This document shows positions 7,819 through 16,780 of a stretch of 64,000 nt of DNA, one piece after another (the first letter of the stretch is position 1; each line of letters begins with the position of its first letter). This DNA is from Solimonas sp. K1W22B-7 (GTDB taxonomy: Bacteria > Pseudomonadota > Gammaproteobacteria > Nevskiales > Nevskiaceae): positions 1,550,001 through 1,614,000 of the forward strand of contig NZ_CP031704.1 in NCBI RefSeq assembly GCF_003428335.1, read 5' to 3'. The notes beneath the pieces are model-generated. The model did no database searches and was not told the origin of the DNA. It was given only the letters and a program-made list of their open reading frames with translations. The position numbers were made by a program, and so were the translations under genes.

Positions 7819-9911
7819 TCAGGCGGCGGCGTTGTAGATGCGCACCGGTGGCGCTGCTTTCGGCGGTGCGGCCAGCAACGCAGCCCTGCGTGCGTCGGCC
7901 TGCTCGATCGCTGCCATCTTCACGGGACCGAAACCGCGGATCTGCGAGGGCAGCGCAGCCAGTTCGATCGCGGTCGGCAAGCTTGCCGCACTCAGGCCGT
8001 CGACCTGCGCCTCCATGATCTGGAAATACTCGTCCACCAGCCGTCGCTCGGCGCGGCGTTCGGCGGTATGGCCGAACGGATCCGCCCAGCTGCCGCGCAG
8101 CGGCTTCAGTTTCGCCAGCAGCGCGAAGAGCTTGAAGACCCAGGGGCCGAAGCGGCGCTTGGCCGGGCGGCCGGTACGGCCGTCTATCGGCGAGATCATC
8201 GGCGGGGCCAGCCACACCGACACCTTGCCGGGATCGGCGAACTGCTCGTTCAGCGCGGCACGGAAGGCCGGGTCGACGTACAGGCGCGCCACCTCGTACT
8301 CGTCCTTGTAGGCCATCAGCTTGTAGGCGTTGGCGGCCACGGCATGGGCGAAGCGCTGGCCTTCGGCGCCATGCGCCACAGCGGCGTTGCGCACACGCTG
8401 CAGCAGCGCGCGATAGCGCTCGGCATAGCGGCTGTCCTGGTAGGCGACCAGGTCATTGGCGCGGCGCTCCACCAGCCCATGCAGGGTTTCGATCGGCGTC
8501 GGCGCGGCTGCCAGGCCAGCCAGCTGCTGCACCTGGGCCAGGTCGATCGCGGCCAGGCGACCCCAGTCCAGTGCGCGATTGTTGGCGGCCACGGCGGCAC
8601 CGTTGACCTTGATCGCATGGCGGATCGCTTCCAGCGACAGCGGCACCAGGCCCTTCTGCCAGGCATAGCCCAGCAGCAGCGTGTTGGCCGAAACAGTGTC
8701 GCCGAACAGGCCTTGCGACAGGCGGTTGGCGCTGATCAGGTGACGGTGGTCGGCGCTGCTGCGCGACAGCACCGCGTCGATCATCTGCGCCGCCGGCAGT
8801 TTCGCATCGCGGTCGGTGACTACGTCGGCGGTGGGAGTTTCGTCGCTGTTCAGCACCACCGCGGACTTGTTCGCGGACAGCTTCTGCAGCGCGTCCTGGC
8901 CGGCGGCGACGACGAAGTCGGTGCCCAGCAGCAGGTCGATGTCGGCCCCGCCGATGCGCACGGCGTGAATCGCGCCGGCCTTCGCGGCGATGCGCACCTG
9001 GCTGACCACGGCGCCGTTCTTCTGCGCCAGGCCGGTGAAGTCCAGCACGGTGGCTTCCTTGCCGTCGAAGTAGGCGGCGCTGCCCAGCAATGCGCCGATG
9101 GTCAGCACGCCGGTGCCGCCGATGCCGGCGACGTAAACGTTGTAGACCGCATCCAGTGCCGGCACCGGGGCGGTCGGCAGCGTCGGGAAAGTGGCAGCCT
9201 CGAAAGCCTTCAGCCGGCTGGCGTCGGGCTTGCGCAGCACCGGCGCGTCGATCTCGACGAAGCTGGGGCAGAAGCCCTTCACGCAGGACAGGTCCGTGTT
9301 GCAGCTGGACTGATTGATGCGGCGCTTGCGGCCGAAGCCGGTTTCCAGCGGCTCCACCGCGATGCAGCTGGACTGCACCGAGCAGTCGCCGCAGCCTTCG
9401 CAGACGCGCGGGTTGATGAACAGGCGGCGGCTGGACTCGGCCAGCAGTTTTTTCTTGCGGCGCCGGCGCTTCTCGGCGGCGCAGGTCTGCTCGTAGATGA
9501 TGGCGCTGACGCCGTCCTGCTCGCGCAGGTCGCGCTGCACGGCGTCCAGCGCGTCGCGGTGATGAATCTCGACGCCCGCCGCCAGTTCCCTGTCCTTGTG
9601 CCAGCGCTCGGGGTTGTCGCTGAACAGGGCGATGCGCTGCACGCCTTCGGCCGACAGCTGGCGCGTGATGCGCGCCGGGTCGATGCTGCCTTCGGCAGCC
9701 TGGCCGCCGGTCATGGCGACGGCGTCGTTGTAGAGGATCTTGAAGGTGATGCGGGTCCTGGCGGCCACGGCGGCACGCACGGCCAGCAGGCCGGAGTGCT
9801 GGTAGGTGCCGTCGCCCAGGTTCTGGAAGATGTGCGGCGTTTCCGAGAACGGCGCGGCGCCGACCCACTGCAGGCCTTCGCCGCCCATCTGGCTGAAGGT
9901 GGCGGGGTGGA
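7819..9911 (-). pseudogene. Fused indolepyruvate ferredoxin oxidoreductase, 3' part split off by an IS30 element
   Basis: About 697 codons in one open frame encode the C-terminal 60% of a fused 2-oxoacid:ferredoxin oxidoreductase. It holds the Gln-Met-Gly-Gly-Glu-Gly end of the TPP domain, a long Asp-Gly-Thr-Tyr-x-His-Ser-Gly region and a [4Fe-4S] Cys-x2-Cys-x2-Cys block near the middle. A second Cys-rich stretch and the Gly-Ile-Gly-Gly-Thr-Gly-Val gamma domain follow. The N-terminal part is at 10932-12353, beyond the insertion. Joining the two gives about 1,170 residues, normal for this family. The frame could restart at the Met at 9888, but the product would lack most of the TPP-binding region, so loss of function is likely. 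Confidence 0.85.
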
Positions 9912-10889
9912 TTCACATTTGAAATGCAACACTTTGGCGAAGACCTCGGCTGGGGTTTTGAAGCCGAGGCACTTGCGTGGCGTGTGATTGTAGATCTGAG
10001 CGATCTGCAAGAGTTGGTCTGGTGAGAGGTCTTCGACGTTGGTTCCCCGGGGTAGCCAGCGGCGCAAACGCCCGTTGGCATTCTCGACGCCACCCTTCTG
10101 CCAGGGGGAATGCGGATCGCAGAAATAGGTCTGCAAGCCCAGGGGCTGATGCAGGGTGTAGTGCAAGGCGAATTCGGTGCCGTTGTCGAAGGTGATGCTG
10201 CGGCGCAGGGCTGGGGGCAGTGGGGCCAGCAAGGCCTGGAGGGTTTGCGCCACCGGCGCAGCGGCCTTGCTGGGCTGGCGGACGATGGCGGTCAGCCGGG
10301 ACGTTCGCTCATGCAGGGTCAGGATGGCTTGGCCATAGCGCGCAAAGAGCATCAGGTCGGCTTCCCAGTGTCCCGCCTGGCGCCGGTCAGCCGCAGCCTT
10401 GGGGCGCTTTTCGATCGAAACCCGCTGCTGGATGTGCTCTGCCGGGCTGCCGCCCTTGCGGCCACGGAAGCCGCGCTTGCTCTTGGCACGGGGCAGATAG
10501 AGACGCCAGGAAAAGTCGTTGGTCCGGGCGATCTGGGCGGCAATGAAGCGATAGATGCTCTCGTAGCTGATCTGCAGATCCTGCTGAGCCAGCCGCCGCG
10601 ATACCTGCTCGGGAGACCAGCCTCGGCGCAATCCCTCCAGAACCCTGGCTTGCAGCTCGGCATCACGCAGAAGCCGGCTACCTTGCCAGCGGCGCGCCCG
10701 AGCTTGCTCGCCGGCATAGACGCTCTGGTAGCCCGTCGCGCCAGTGTTGCGCTTCAGTTCCCGAGAAATGCTCGATGGCGCGCGATCCAGAGCTGCCGCA
10801 ATTTGCCGGATCGACTCCCCGGCTTGGCGCCGACGGGAAATCTCACACCGTTCCTCGATTCCAAACTGCTCAAAGCTCTTGCGTCCCAT
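9711..10889 (-). CDS. IS30-family transposase, reading out of the element into the host gene
   Basis: An IS30-type DDE transposase. An N-terminal helix-turn-helix region (about residues 10-55) has Ile-Arg-Gln-Ile-Ala-Ala-Ala-Leu-Asp-Arg and Ser-Ser-Ile-Ser-Arg-Glu-Leu-Lys. The catalytic residues are Asp in His-Trp-Glu-Ala-Asp, Asp in Ile-Thr-Phe-Asp-Asn-Gly, and Glu in Gly-Gly-Val-Glu-Asn-Ala-Asn-Gly. The normal protein should end near Lys-Cys-Leu-Gly-Phe-Lys-Thr-Pro-Ala-Glu-Val-Phe plus a few residues. The element has no in-frame stop before its terminal repeat, so about 66 extra residues are read from the disrupted gene in a foreign frame. The catalytic core looks intact, so the element may still be active. 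Confidence 0.88.
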   Translation of the reverse strand: MGRKSFEQFGIEERCEISRRRQAGESIRQIAAALDRAPSSISRELKRNTGATGYQSVYAGEQARARRWQGSRLLRDAELQARVLEGLRRGWSPEQVSRRLAQQDLQISYESIYRFIAAQIARTNDFSWRLYLPRAKSKRGFRGRKGGSPAEHIQQRVSIEKRPKAAADRRQAGHWEADLMLFARYGQAILTLHERTSRLTAIVRQPSKAAAPVAQTLQALLAPLPPALRRSITFDNGTEFALHYTLHQPLGLQTYFCDPHSPWQKGGVENANGRLRRWLPRGTNVEDLSPDQLLQIAQIYNHTPRKCLGFKTPAEVFAKVLHFKCESTPPPSARWAAKACSGSAPRRSRKRRTSSRTWATAPTSTPACWPCVPPWPPGPASPSRSSTTTPSP

Positions 10890-10930
10890 TGCAGCACCCT
10901 CGTAATAGGGTGTTGCATTTGGTTTGTGAA
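9912..10930. mobile_element. IS30-family insertion sequence, about 1.02 kb
   Basis: The ends are imperfect terminal inverted repeats. The left end starts TTCACATTTG and the right end, read inward, starts TTCACAAACC; both continue with AAATGCAACAC. One IS30-type transposase gene fills the element on the minus strand. The element separates two halves of a single ferredoxin oxidoreductase gene. No target-site duplication could be recognised next to the ends, so the boundary may be off by a few bases. Confidence 0.88.
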
Positions 10931-10931
10931 C

Positions 10932-12353
10932 TCACGCGGTCTTCAGCGTGGGCTGCGACAGCGCCATGACGTGGCAGCCGATGCCGCCGCCGGTGATGGA
11001 GCCTTCCGGCGTCCTGGTGGAGGTGCCATGCGGGCAGCCGGAGCAGAAGAAGGGCTTGCGCGCCGGCATCGGCGTCACGGGGGTCGCACTGCTGCGTGCC
11101 TCGACCTCGGCCATGCGGTCCGACAGCGTCAGCGTGTCACCCAGCACGGCCAGGCGAGCGCGCAGTACGCGTGCCAGCATCAGCGGCGTGAACTCGGAGA
11201 CCACCGGCAGCAGCGGCCGGCCCTGCTCGTCGGTCTTGCCGGTGACGCGCGGGCGGCGCGCGGCGGGGCGGTGATACAGCGCGTCCTTGATCTGCGACTC
11301 GACGATCGGCTGCTTTTCCTCCACCACCAGCAATTCGTCGCAGCCTTCGGCGAAGTCCAGCAGCGTGCCGGCTTCCAGTGGCCAGCTCATGGCGATCTTG
11401 AACACCGAGACGCCCAGGGCCTGCAGGTCGTGGTCGCGCAGGCCCAGGTCGGCCAGGGCCTGCATCAGGTCCTGGTGGGCCTTGCCGACGGTGGCGATGC
11501 ACAGGCGCGGCTGGCGTGCGCGCAGGATCGGGCGGTTGATGCCGTTGGCACGTGCCCAGGCAATGGCGGCAGGAATGCGCTCGTCCACCAGGCGGCGCTC
11601 CAGCTCGGCGCGCTGCGCCGGCCAGGCGATGCGCGGGTCCCAGTTCAGGCCGTGCGCGGGCGCGCCTTCGGGTTCGACGAACAGCGGCGCCGCGGCAGGC
11701 AGCAAGAAGGAGGATGCGCTCTCGACGACCTCGGCGATGGTCTTCATCGCCACCCACAGACCGGAGTAGCGCGACAGCTCGAAGCCGGCCATGCCCAGCG
11801 ACAGGATCTCCTCGACGCTGGCGGGCTGGATCACCGGCATCATCACCGACTGGAAGATGCCGTCGGTCTGGTGCGGGAACATCGAGGACTGTGCCGCGTG
11901 GTCGTCGCCGGCCACCGCCAGCACGCCGCCCAGCCGCGAACTGCCCAGGATGTTGGCGTTGCGGAACACGTCGCCGCTGCGGTCCACGCCCGGACCCTTG
12001 CCGTACCAGACGCCGAACACGCCATCGACCCGGGTCTTGCCGTAGGCCTTGTGCATCTGCGCGCCCCACAGCGCGGTGGCGGCCAGGTCCTCGTTCAGGC
12101 CCGGCTGGAACACCACGTCATGCGCGTCCAGGTGCTTCTGCGCCTTCCACAGCTGCTGGTCGTAGGCGCCCAGCGGCGAGCCGCGGTAGCCGGAGACCAG
12201 GCCTGCGGTGTTGAGTCCGCGGAGACGGTCGTGGCGCCGCTGCGCCATCGGCAGTCGCACCAGGGCCTGGATGCCGGTCATGAAGATCGGGCCTTGCTCG
12301 CGCGCATAGACGTCGTCGTAGCTGAAGTCGGGTTGGGCGAGGGCCTGCGACAT
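10932..12353 (-). pseudogene. Fused indolepyruvate ferredoxin oxidoreductase, 5' part
   Basis: The first 473 codons of the same gene as 7819-9911. They cover the pyrimidine-binding domain (Thr-Gly-Ile-Gln-Ala-Leu-Val-Arg and Gly-Leu-Val-Ser-Gly-Tyr-Arg-Gly-Ser-Pro-Leu-Gly) and the Gly-Val-Trp-Tyr-Gly-Lys-Gly-Pro-Gly-Val-Asp-Arg stretch. The start of the second TPP region follows, with Phe-Cys-Ser-Gly-Cys-Pro-His-Gly and Gly-Ile-Gly-Cys-His. The frame stops (TGA at 10932-10934) next to the IS30 end. The intact enzyme would oxidise aryl or branched 2-oxoacids to acyl-CoA with reduction of ferredoxin. An Lrp regulator is divergent upstream, which fits amino acid breakdown. Confidence 0.85.
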
Positions 12354-12499
12354 CGGGTTCTCCGTGGCGGGCTCGGGGCGGCCCTGCTTTCATGGAGAAA
12401 TCTTAGGTCGGGAGGCGGAGTTCAGGATTCCAAATTTCGCTTCCGGATGGGCTTGTATTAGTATCAATGAACCAATTAAGTCTTGTTTAGTGGACGAAT

Positions 12500-12961
12500 A
12501 TGGCTGTAGAGCTCGACAAGTACGATATGAACATCCTGCGCGCCCTGGCGCGGGACGGGCGCATGAGCTGGCGCAACCTCGCCGACGACATCGGCCTGTC
12601 GCTGACGCCGACCCTGCGCCGCGTGCGACGGCTGGAGAGCGAGGGCTACATCGAGGGTTACAGCGCGCACCTGGACGAGAAGCGCCTGGTCGGTGCGATG
12701 AGCGCCTTCGTGTCGGTGACGCTGGAACGGCAGGTGGAGGAGGTGCTGGCGCGCTTCGAGTCGCGCGTGGCCGACCTGCCGGAGGTGATGAGCTGCTTCC
12801 TGATGTCAGGCGGTGCCGACTACACCCTGCGCGTGGTGGTGCGCGACCTGGACCACTACCAGCAGCTGCTGTCCAAGCTCACGCGCATCCAGGGCGTGGC
12901 GCACATCCAGTCGAGCTTCGCGCTGAAGTCGGTGATCCGCCGGCGCGCGCCGATCCTGTAG
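12500..12961 (+). CDS. Lrp/AsnC-family transcriptional regulator
   Basis: A 153-residue Lrp/AsnC protein. The N-terminal winged helix-turn-helix (about 1-60) opens with Leu-Asp-Lys-Tyr-Asp-Met-Asn-Ile-Leu-Arg-Ala-Leu-Ala-Arg-Asp-Gly-Arg. The C-terminal ligand-sensing alpha-beta domain (about 70-145) has the conserved Cys-Phe-Leu-Met-Ser-Gly-Gly-Ala-Asp-Tyr segment. It is divergent from the disrupted 2-oxoacid ferredoxin oxidoreductase gene with 146 nt between starts. It was probably its regulator, responding to an amino acid. The target being broken, the regulator may now be an orphan. Confidence 0.9.
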   Translation: MAVELDKYDMNILRALARDGRMSWRNLADDIGLSLTPTLRRVRRLESEGYIEGYSAHLDEKRLVGAMSAFVSVTLERQVEEVLARFESRVADLPEVMSCFLMSGGADYTLRVVVRDLDHYQQLLSKLTRIQGVAHIQSSFALKSVIRRRAPIL

Positions 12962-13079
12962 AGAACCTGTAGCGACAGGCATGTCAACTTGCAGGTAAGC
13001 CGGCTGCCCTGCCGCCAAGGGGGTGGGTGAGCCGGGTCAGGGTCGGGGATGCCCGGACCTGCGGGGGTAAATGTTGGCT

Positions 13080-13105
13080 CCCCCTCTAATAGGAGGGGGC
13101 CTTTT
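13080..13105 (+). terminator. Rho-independent terminator after the Lrp gene
   Basis: CCCCCTC at 13080-13086 pairs with GAGGGGG at 13093-13099 around a TAATAG loop, followed by CC and four T. It separates the Lrp gene from the DUF3450 operon. Confidence 0.7.
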
Positions 13106-13181
13106 GTAACCGATTGGACCCAGTATTAGATGTTGGAAAGTATGTCGCCGAGTAATTGCCGGTGGCCGAGGAGAATCGAAA

Positions 13182-13982
13182 ATGAAGGTGAACTGGATGA
13201 GAGCGATGCGGATGATGGCATTGCGGGCCCAGGCCCGCGGCGTTAAGGGATACCTGCTGGGAGTATTGGCGCTGGGGGCGGTGGTTTTGCCGGTGTCGGC
13301 GGCCAAGCTCTCCGACGTCACGCAGAGCGGAGACCAGTGGCTGGTGGCCCAGGTGGACTCGCAGAAGCGCGTGGACGGGCTGGCCGAGCAGGGCCGCGAC
13401 CTGGCCAACGACTACCGCACCACGCTGCGCGAATCCGAAGGCCTGAAGCTCTACCTGCAGCAGCTGCGCTCGCAGCTGAAGTCGCAGGAAGAAGAGATGA
13501 CGGTGATCCGCCAGGAATCGGCCGAGCTGGACCGCACCAACATCGAGATCCAGCCGCTGATGGTGCGCATGCTGGACTCCCTCGAGCAGTTCGTGGCGCT
13601 GGACGTGCCGTTCCTGAAGCAGGAGCGCGCCGGTCGCGTCGAGAAGCTCAAGGAAATGATGCCGCGCGCCGACGTCACGGTCTCTGAAAAGTACCGCCGC
13701 ATCGTCGAGGCCTACCAGATCGAGATGGAATACGGCCGCACGATCGAAGCCTACAAGGGCAAGCTGGCCGACAAGGAAGTGGACTTCCTGCGCGTGGGCC
13801 GCGTCGGCCTGTTCTACCAGACCCCCGATGGCGCCGAGACCGGCTACTGGGACCGCGACAAGAAGGACTGGACCGCCGATGACGACTACACCGAAGGCGT
13901 CAAGGAAGGCCTGAAGGTCGCCAAGAAGCAGACCTCCCCGAACCTGCTGATCGTCCCCATCCAGGCCGCCGCGAGCAAGTAA
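13182..13982 (+). CDS. DUF3450 periplasmic protein of a TonB2-type system
   Basis: A 266-residue exported protein. A signal segment at about 20-40 ends in Val-Ser-Ala-Ala. Residues 45-120 form a long coiled coil, followed by the DUF3450 core (Pro-Leu-Met-Val-Arg-Met-Leu ... Asp-Val-Pro-Phe-Leu ... Arg-Val-Gly-Leu-Phe-Tyr-Gln-Thr-Pro-Asp-Gly). DUF3450 genes routinely precede a large ExbB-like gene in TonB2/TtpC operons, and here that gene starts 3 nt later. A GAGGAGA ribosome binding site supports the start. The protein probably assists the ExbB-type partner in the periplasm; its exact role is unknown. Confidence 0.88.
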   Translation: MKVNWMRAMRMMALRAQARGVKGYLLGVLALGAVVLPVSAAKLSDVTQSGDQWLVAQVDSQKRVDGLAEQGRDLANDYRTTLRESEGLKLYLQQLRSQLKSQEEEMTVIRQESAELDRTNIEIQPLMVRMLDSLEQFVALDVPFLKQERAGRVEKLKEMMPRADVTVSEKYRRIVEAYQIEMEYGRTIEAYKGKLADKEVDFLRVGRVGLFYQTPDGAETGYWDRDKKDWTADDDYTEGVKEGLKVAKKQTSPNLLIVPIQAAASK

Positions 13983-13985
13983 GCC

Positions 13986-15389
13986 ATGAAACTGAACACC
14001 CTCAAACTCGCTGCCGTTCTCGCCCTGGGCGTCATCGGCCTTCCCGCCCAGGCCCAGGAGCCTGCCGCCGCCCCTGCCGCCACCCCGGCCACTGCCAAGA
14101 CCCTGGACGAACTGCTCGAGCAGGTCCGTACCGCCGACGCCCGCGACGCCAAGGCCAATGCCGATCGCGAAGCCCGCTTTGCTGCCGCCCGCGACCAGCA
14201 GGGCAAGCTGCTGGCCGATGCCAACGCCGAGAAGACCGCCCTGGAGAACCAGGCCGCGGCGCTGGCCAAGCAGTTTGAAAACAACGACAGCCAGATCGGC
14301 GAGCTGACCAAGGCCCGCGACATCAAGGCCGGCAACCTCGGCGAACTGTTCGGCGTCATGCGCCAGACCGCCGGCGACTTCGCCACCGTCGCCCGCAACA
14401 GCATGCTCACGGCCCAGTTCCCGGATCGCGTCTCCCAGATCGACCGCCTGGCGCAGACCAAGACCATGCCGCCGATGGAAGACCTGAACCGCTTCTGGTT
14501 CGAGATGCAGCGCGAAATGACCGAAGGCGGCAAGATCAGCCGCATCCAGGCCAAGGTCACCGCACCGGATGGCAGCCAGGCCGACAAGACCGTCCTGCGC
14601 GTCGGCCCCTTCGTGGCCGTCTCGGAAGGCCAGTTCCTCGAATACACCTCCGGCGCCGGCGCTTTCAGCACCCCGCCGAAGCAGCCCCCGGGCAAGTTCG
14701 GTGACGTGGCCGAGGACTTCGAGAAAGAGGGCAGCGGCTACCACGCCATGATCGTGGACCCGACCCGCGGCGTGCTGCTGTCGCTGTTCTCGCAGCGCCC
14801 GAGCCTGGTGGACCGCGTCGTCGAAGGCGAAGCGGTGGGCTACATCATCATCGGCCTGGGCCTGATCGGCAGCCTGATCGCGATCTTCCAGTTCGGCTAC
14901 CTGACCGCGACCAACGCCAAGGTCAACCGCCAGCTCGGCAACCTCAACAACCTCAGCGCCGACAACCCGCTGGGCCGCGTGCTGATGGCCTTCCGTGGCA
15001 AGAACGCCCCGAGCACCGGCGAAGAGGCCGAAGTCGTCGAACTGCGCATCTCCGAAGCCGTGCTGAAAGAACTGCCGCCGCTGGAACGCGGTCAGTCCTT
15101 CCTCAAGCTGGCGGTTGCCGCTGGCCCGCTGCTGGGTCTGGTCGGTACCGTCGTCGGCATGATCCACACCTTCCAGGTCATCACCGAGTCCGGCTCGGGT
15201 GATCCGAAGCTGATGGCCGCCGGTATTTCCATGGCCATGATCGCCACGCTGCTGGGCCTGGGCATCGCGATCCCGCTGCTGTTCGCCAACTCCGCGCTGC
15301 AGAGCCGTTCCAAGCGCATCACCCAGATTCTCGACGAGCAGAGCACGGGCCTGCTGGCCGAGCTGATCGAGAAGCGCACCCATGCCTGA
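13986..15389 (+). CDS. TtpC-like MotA/TolQ/ExbB protein with periplasmic domain
   Basis: A 467-residue protein. A signal peptide (1-22, ending Ala-Gln-Ala) is followed by an Ala/Pro linker, a coiled-coil periplasmic domain (about 38-110) and a further periplasmic domain to about 280. Three transmembrane helices come at about 285-305, 375-395 and 410-435. The last two hold the ExbB/TolQ proton-channel block (Gly-Pro-Leu-Leu-Gly-Leu-Val-Gly-Thr-Val-Val-Gly-Met). The architecture matches TtpC of Vibrio TonB2 systems, an essential fourth component there. The stop overlaps the start of the next, small exbB by 8 nt. Confidence 0.88.
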   Translation: MKLNTLKLAAVLALGVIGLPAQAQEPAAAPAATPATAKTLDELLEQVRTADARDAKANADREARFAAARDQQGKLLADANAEKTALENQAAALAKQFENNDSQIGELTKARDIKAGNLGELFGVMRQTAGDFATVARNSMLTAQFPDRVSQIDRLAQTKTMPPMEDLNRFWFEMQREMTEGGKISRIQAKVTAPDGSQADKTVLRVGPFVAVSEGQFLEYTSGAGAFSTPPKQPPGKFGDVAEDFEKEGSGYHAMIVDPTRGVLLSLFSQRPSLVDRVVEGEAVGYIIIGLGLIGSLIAIFQFGYLTATNAKVNRQLGNLNNLSADNPLGRVLMAFRGKNAPSTGEEAEVVELRISEAVLKELPPLERGQSFLKLAVAAGPLLGLVGTVVGMIHTFQVITESGSGDPKLMAAGISMAMIATLLGLGIAIPLLFANSALQSRSKRITQILDEQSTGLLAELIEKRTHA

Positions 15390-15906
15390 AGTCCTGCTCG
15401 CCCCGTTCCACGCGGTCGGCCAGCTGATCATCGCGGGCGGTCCGCTGGTCCTGTGGATCCTGCTGGCGGGGATCGTCATGTGGACCCTGATCTTCGAGCG
15501 CTTGTGGTTCTTCCACACCCAACTGTCGCCGATGGTCACGGGCCTGCTGGCCGACTGGAAGGGTCGTCCGGAGCACCAGTCCTGGGCTTCGCACCAGGTG
15601 CGCAAGGCCATGATCTCGCGCCTGAACGGTGCGATGGCCGCGAACATGCCGATGCTCAAGGTGTTGATTCCCATGTGCCCGCTGTTGGGCCTGGTGGGCA
15701 CCGTGCACGGCATGCTCGAGGTGTTCGACTCCATGTCCATCCTCGGCTCCGCCGATGCCCGGACCATGGCCTCGGGCGTCTCCAAGGCCATGAACTGCAC
15801 CATGACCGGCCTGGCGGTGAGCGTCACCGGCATGTACCCGGTGTTCTATTTTCAGTCGGCCATCCGCAAGCAGACCGAACTGCTCGCCGACCGCTTCACG
15901 TTCTAG
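15382..15906 (+). CDS. exbB: Small ExbB-type proton channel protein (TonB2 system)
   Basis: A 174-residue ExbB2-type protein with three predicted transmembrane helices, at about 12-36, 88-110 and 128-150. The central helix carries Pro-Leu-Leu-Gly-Leu-Val-Gly-Thr-Val-His-Gly-Met, the conserved channel motif. It is short compared with canonical ExbB (about 240), as expected for the ExbB2 subfamily. The gene overlaps the TtpC-like gene by 8 nt, so the two are translationally coupled and likely part of one complex. Confidence 0.92.
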   Translation: MPEVLLAPFHAVGQLIIAGGPLVLWILLAGIVMWTLIFERLWFFHTQLSPMVTGLLADWKGRPEHQSWASHQVRKAMISRLNGAMAANMPMLKVLIPMCPLLGLVGTVHGMLEVFDSMSILGSADARTMASGVSKAMNCTMTGLAVSVTGMYPVFYFQSAIRKQTELLADRFTF

Positions 15907-15918
15907 GAAAGAAAACCC

Positions 15919-16347
15919 ATGCGCCTGCGCAACCGCCGCCAGCATGCCGAGCACGACGAAGAGGCCATCGACCTCGCGCCGATGCTCGATTTCGTCCTGA
16001 ACCTGCTGATCTTCTTCATCATCACCGCCGTCTTCGTCAAGGAAGTCGGCATCAGCCTCAATCGTCCCTCGGCGCCGCCGGACAACCGGCAGCAGCAGGA
16101 GGAAGACGACAAGGGCACCTTGTTCATTGCCGTGCACAAGAGTGGCGATGTCTCGATCGACCAGCGCCTGATCGACACGGCATCCGTGCGCGCCAACGTC
16201 GAGCGTTTCCGTGGTGAGAAGCCCGAGGGCCCGGTGATCGTCGTGGCCAACACCAAGGCCCCGACCGGCATCGTCGTCAAGGTCATGGACCAGGCCCGTC
16301 AGGGCGGGGCCATGGACGTGATGCTGCAGCCGACCGCGTCCAAGTAA
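15919..16347 (+). CDS. exbD: ExbD/TolR-family protein (TonB2 system, copy 1)
   Basis: A 142-residue ExbD. The signature Ile-Asp-Leu-Ala-Pro-Met-Leu-Asp-Phe-Val-Leu-Asn-Leu-Leu-Ile-Phe-Phe spans about residues 16-32 and includes the membrane-buried Asp. Residues beyond 45 are periplasmic. It begins 12 nt after exbB. The Ala-Pro-Met-Leu-Asp form of the motif is the ExbD2 type and differs from the Asn-Thr-Thr-Pro-Leu-Ile-Asp form in the first operon of this window, so the two systems are distinct lineages. Confidence 0.92.
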   Translation: MRLRNRRQHAEHDEEAIDLAPMLDFVLNLLIFFIITAVFVKEVGISLNRPSAPPDNRQQQEEDDKGTLFIAVHKSGDVSIDQRLIDTASVRANVERFRGEKPEGPVIVVANTKAPTGIVVKVMDQARQGGAMDVMLQPTASK

Positions 16348-16372
16348 ACAAGAGCGAGCAGGAGGAGAACCC

Positions 16373-16780
16373 ATGCAAGCCCGCCGACATGCTTCAGATG
16401 ATGGACATCACGGTATCGACCTCGCGCCGATGCTCGACTTCGTCCTCAATCTCCTGATTTTCTTCATCATCATCACCTCATTCGTGAAACAGGCCGGTGT
16501 CAAGGTCGACAAGGAACAGGCGGAGACCGCCGAGTCCCGGGCCAACGGCAACATCCTGATCGCGATCAAGCCCAACGGCGAGATCTGGATGGACCGCAAG
16601 AAGGTCAATCTTCCCGAGGTCCGTGCGCTGGTCGAGCGCATGCATGCCGAACGTCCTGAAGACACCGTCGTGATCCTGGCCGACAAGGCCAGCGAGAGCG
16701 GCGTCATGGCCCAGGTGATGGACCAGGTTCGCGGTGGCGGCGTGCAGAGCGTCTCCGTGGCGACGCGCGGGCAGGAATGA
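16373..16780 (+). CDS. exbD: ExbD/TolR-family protein (TonB2 system, copy 2)
   Basis: A 135-residue ExbD that shares the Ile-Asp-Leu-Ala-Pro-Met-Leu-Asp-Phe-Val-Leu-Asn signature with the copy just upstream. The two periplasmic domains are clearly homologous, so they arose by tandem duplication and diverged. The start is preceded by AGGAGGAG, a very strong ribosome binding site. Its last bases overlap the tonB start by 4 nt (ATGA). Confidence 0.92.
   Translation: MQARRHASDDGHHGIDLAPMLDFVLNLLIFFIIITSFVKQAGVKVDKEQAETAESRANGNILIAIKPNGEIWMDRKKVNLPEVRALVERMHAERPEDTVVILADKASESGVMAQVMDQVRGGGVQSVSVATRGQE

Noticed and set aside
7615-9987. 790-codon plus-strand frame opposite the ferredoxin oxidoreductase
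   Set aside because: Shadow of the real minus-strand gene, which carries clear iron-sulfur and TPP motifs.
9905-10936. Target-site duplication of the IS30 element
   Set aside because: No matching 2-4 bases are present on both sides of the terminal repeats with any reasonable boundary.
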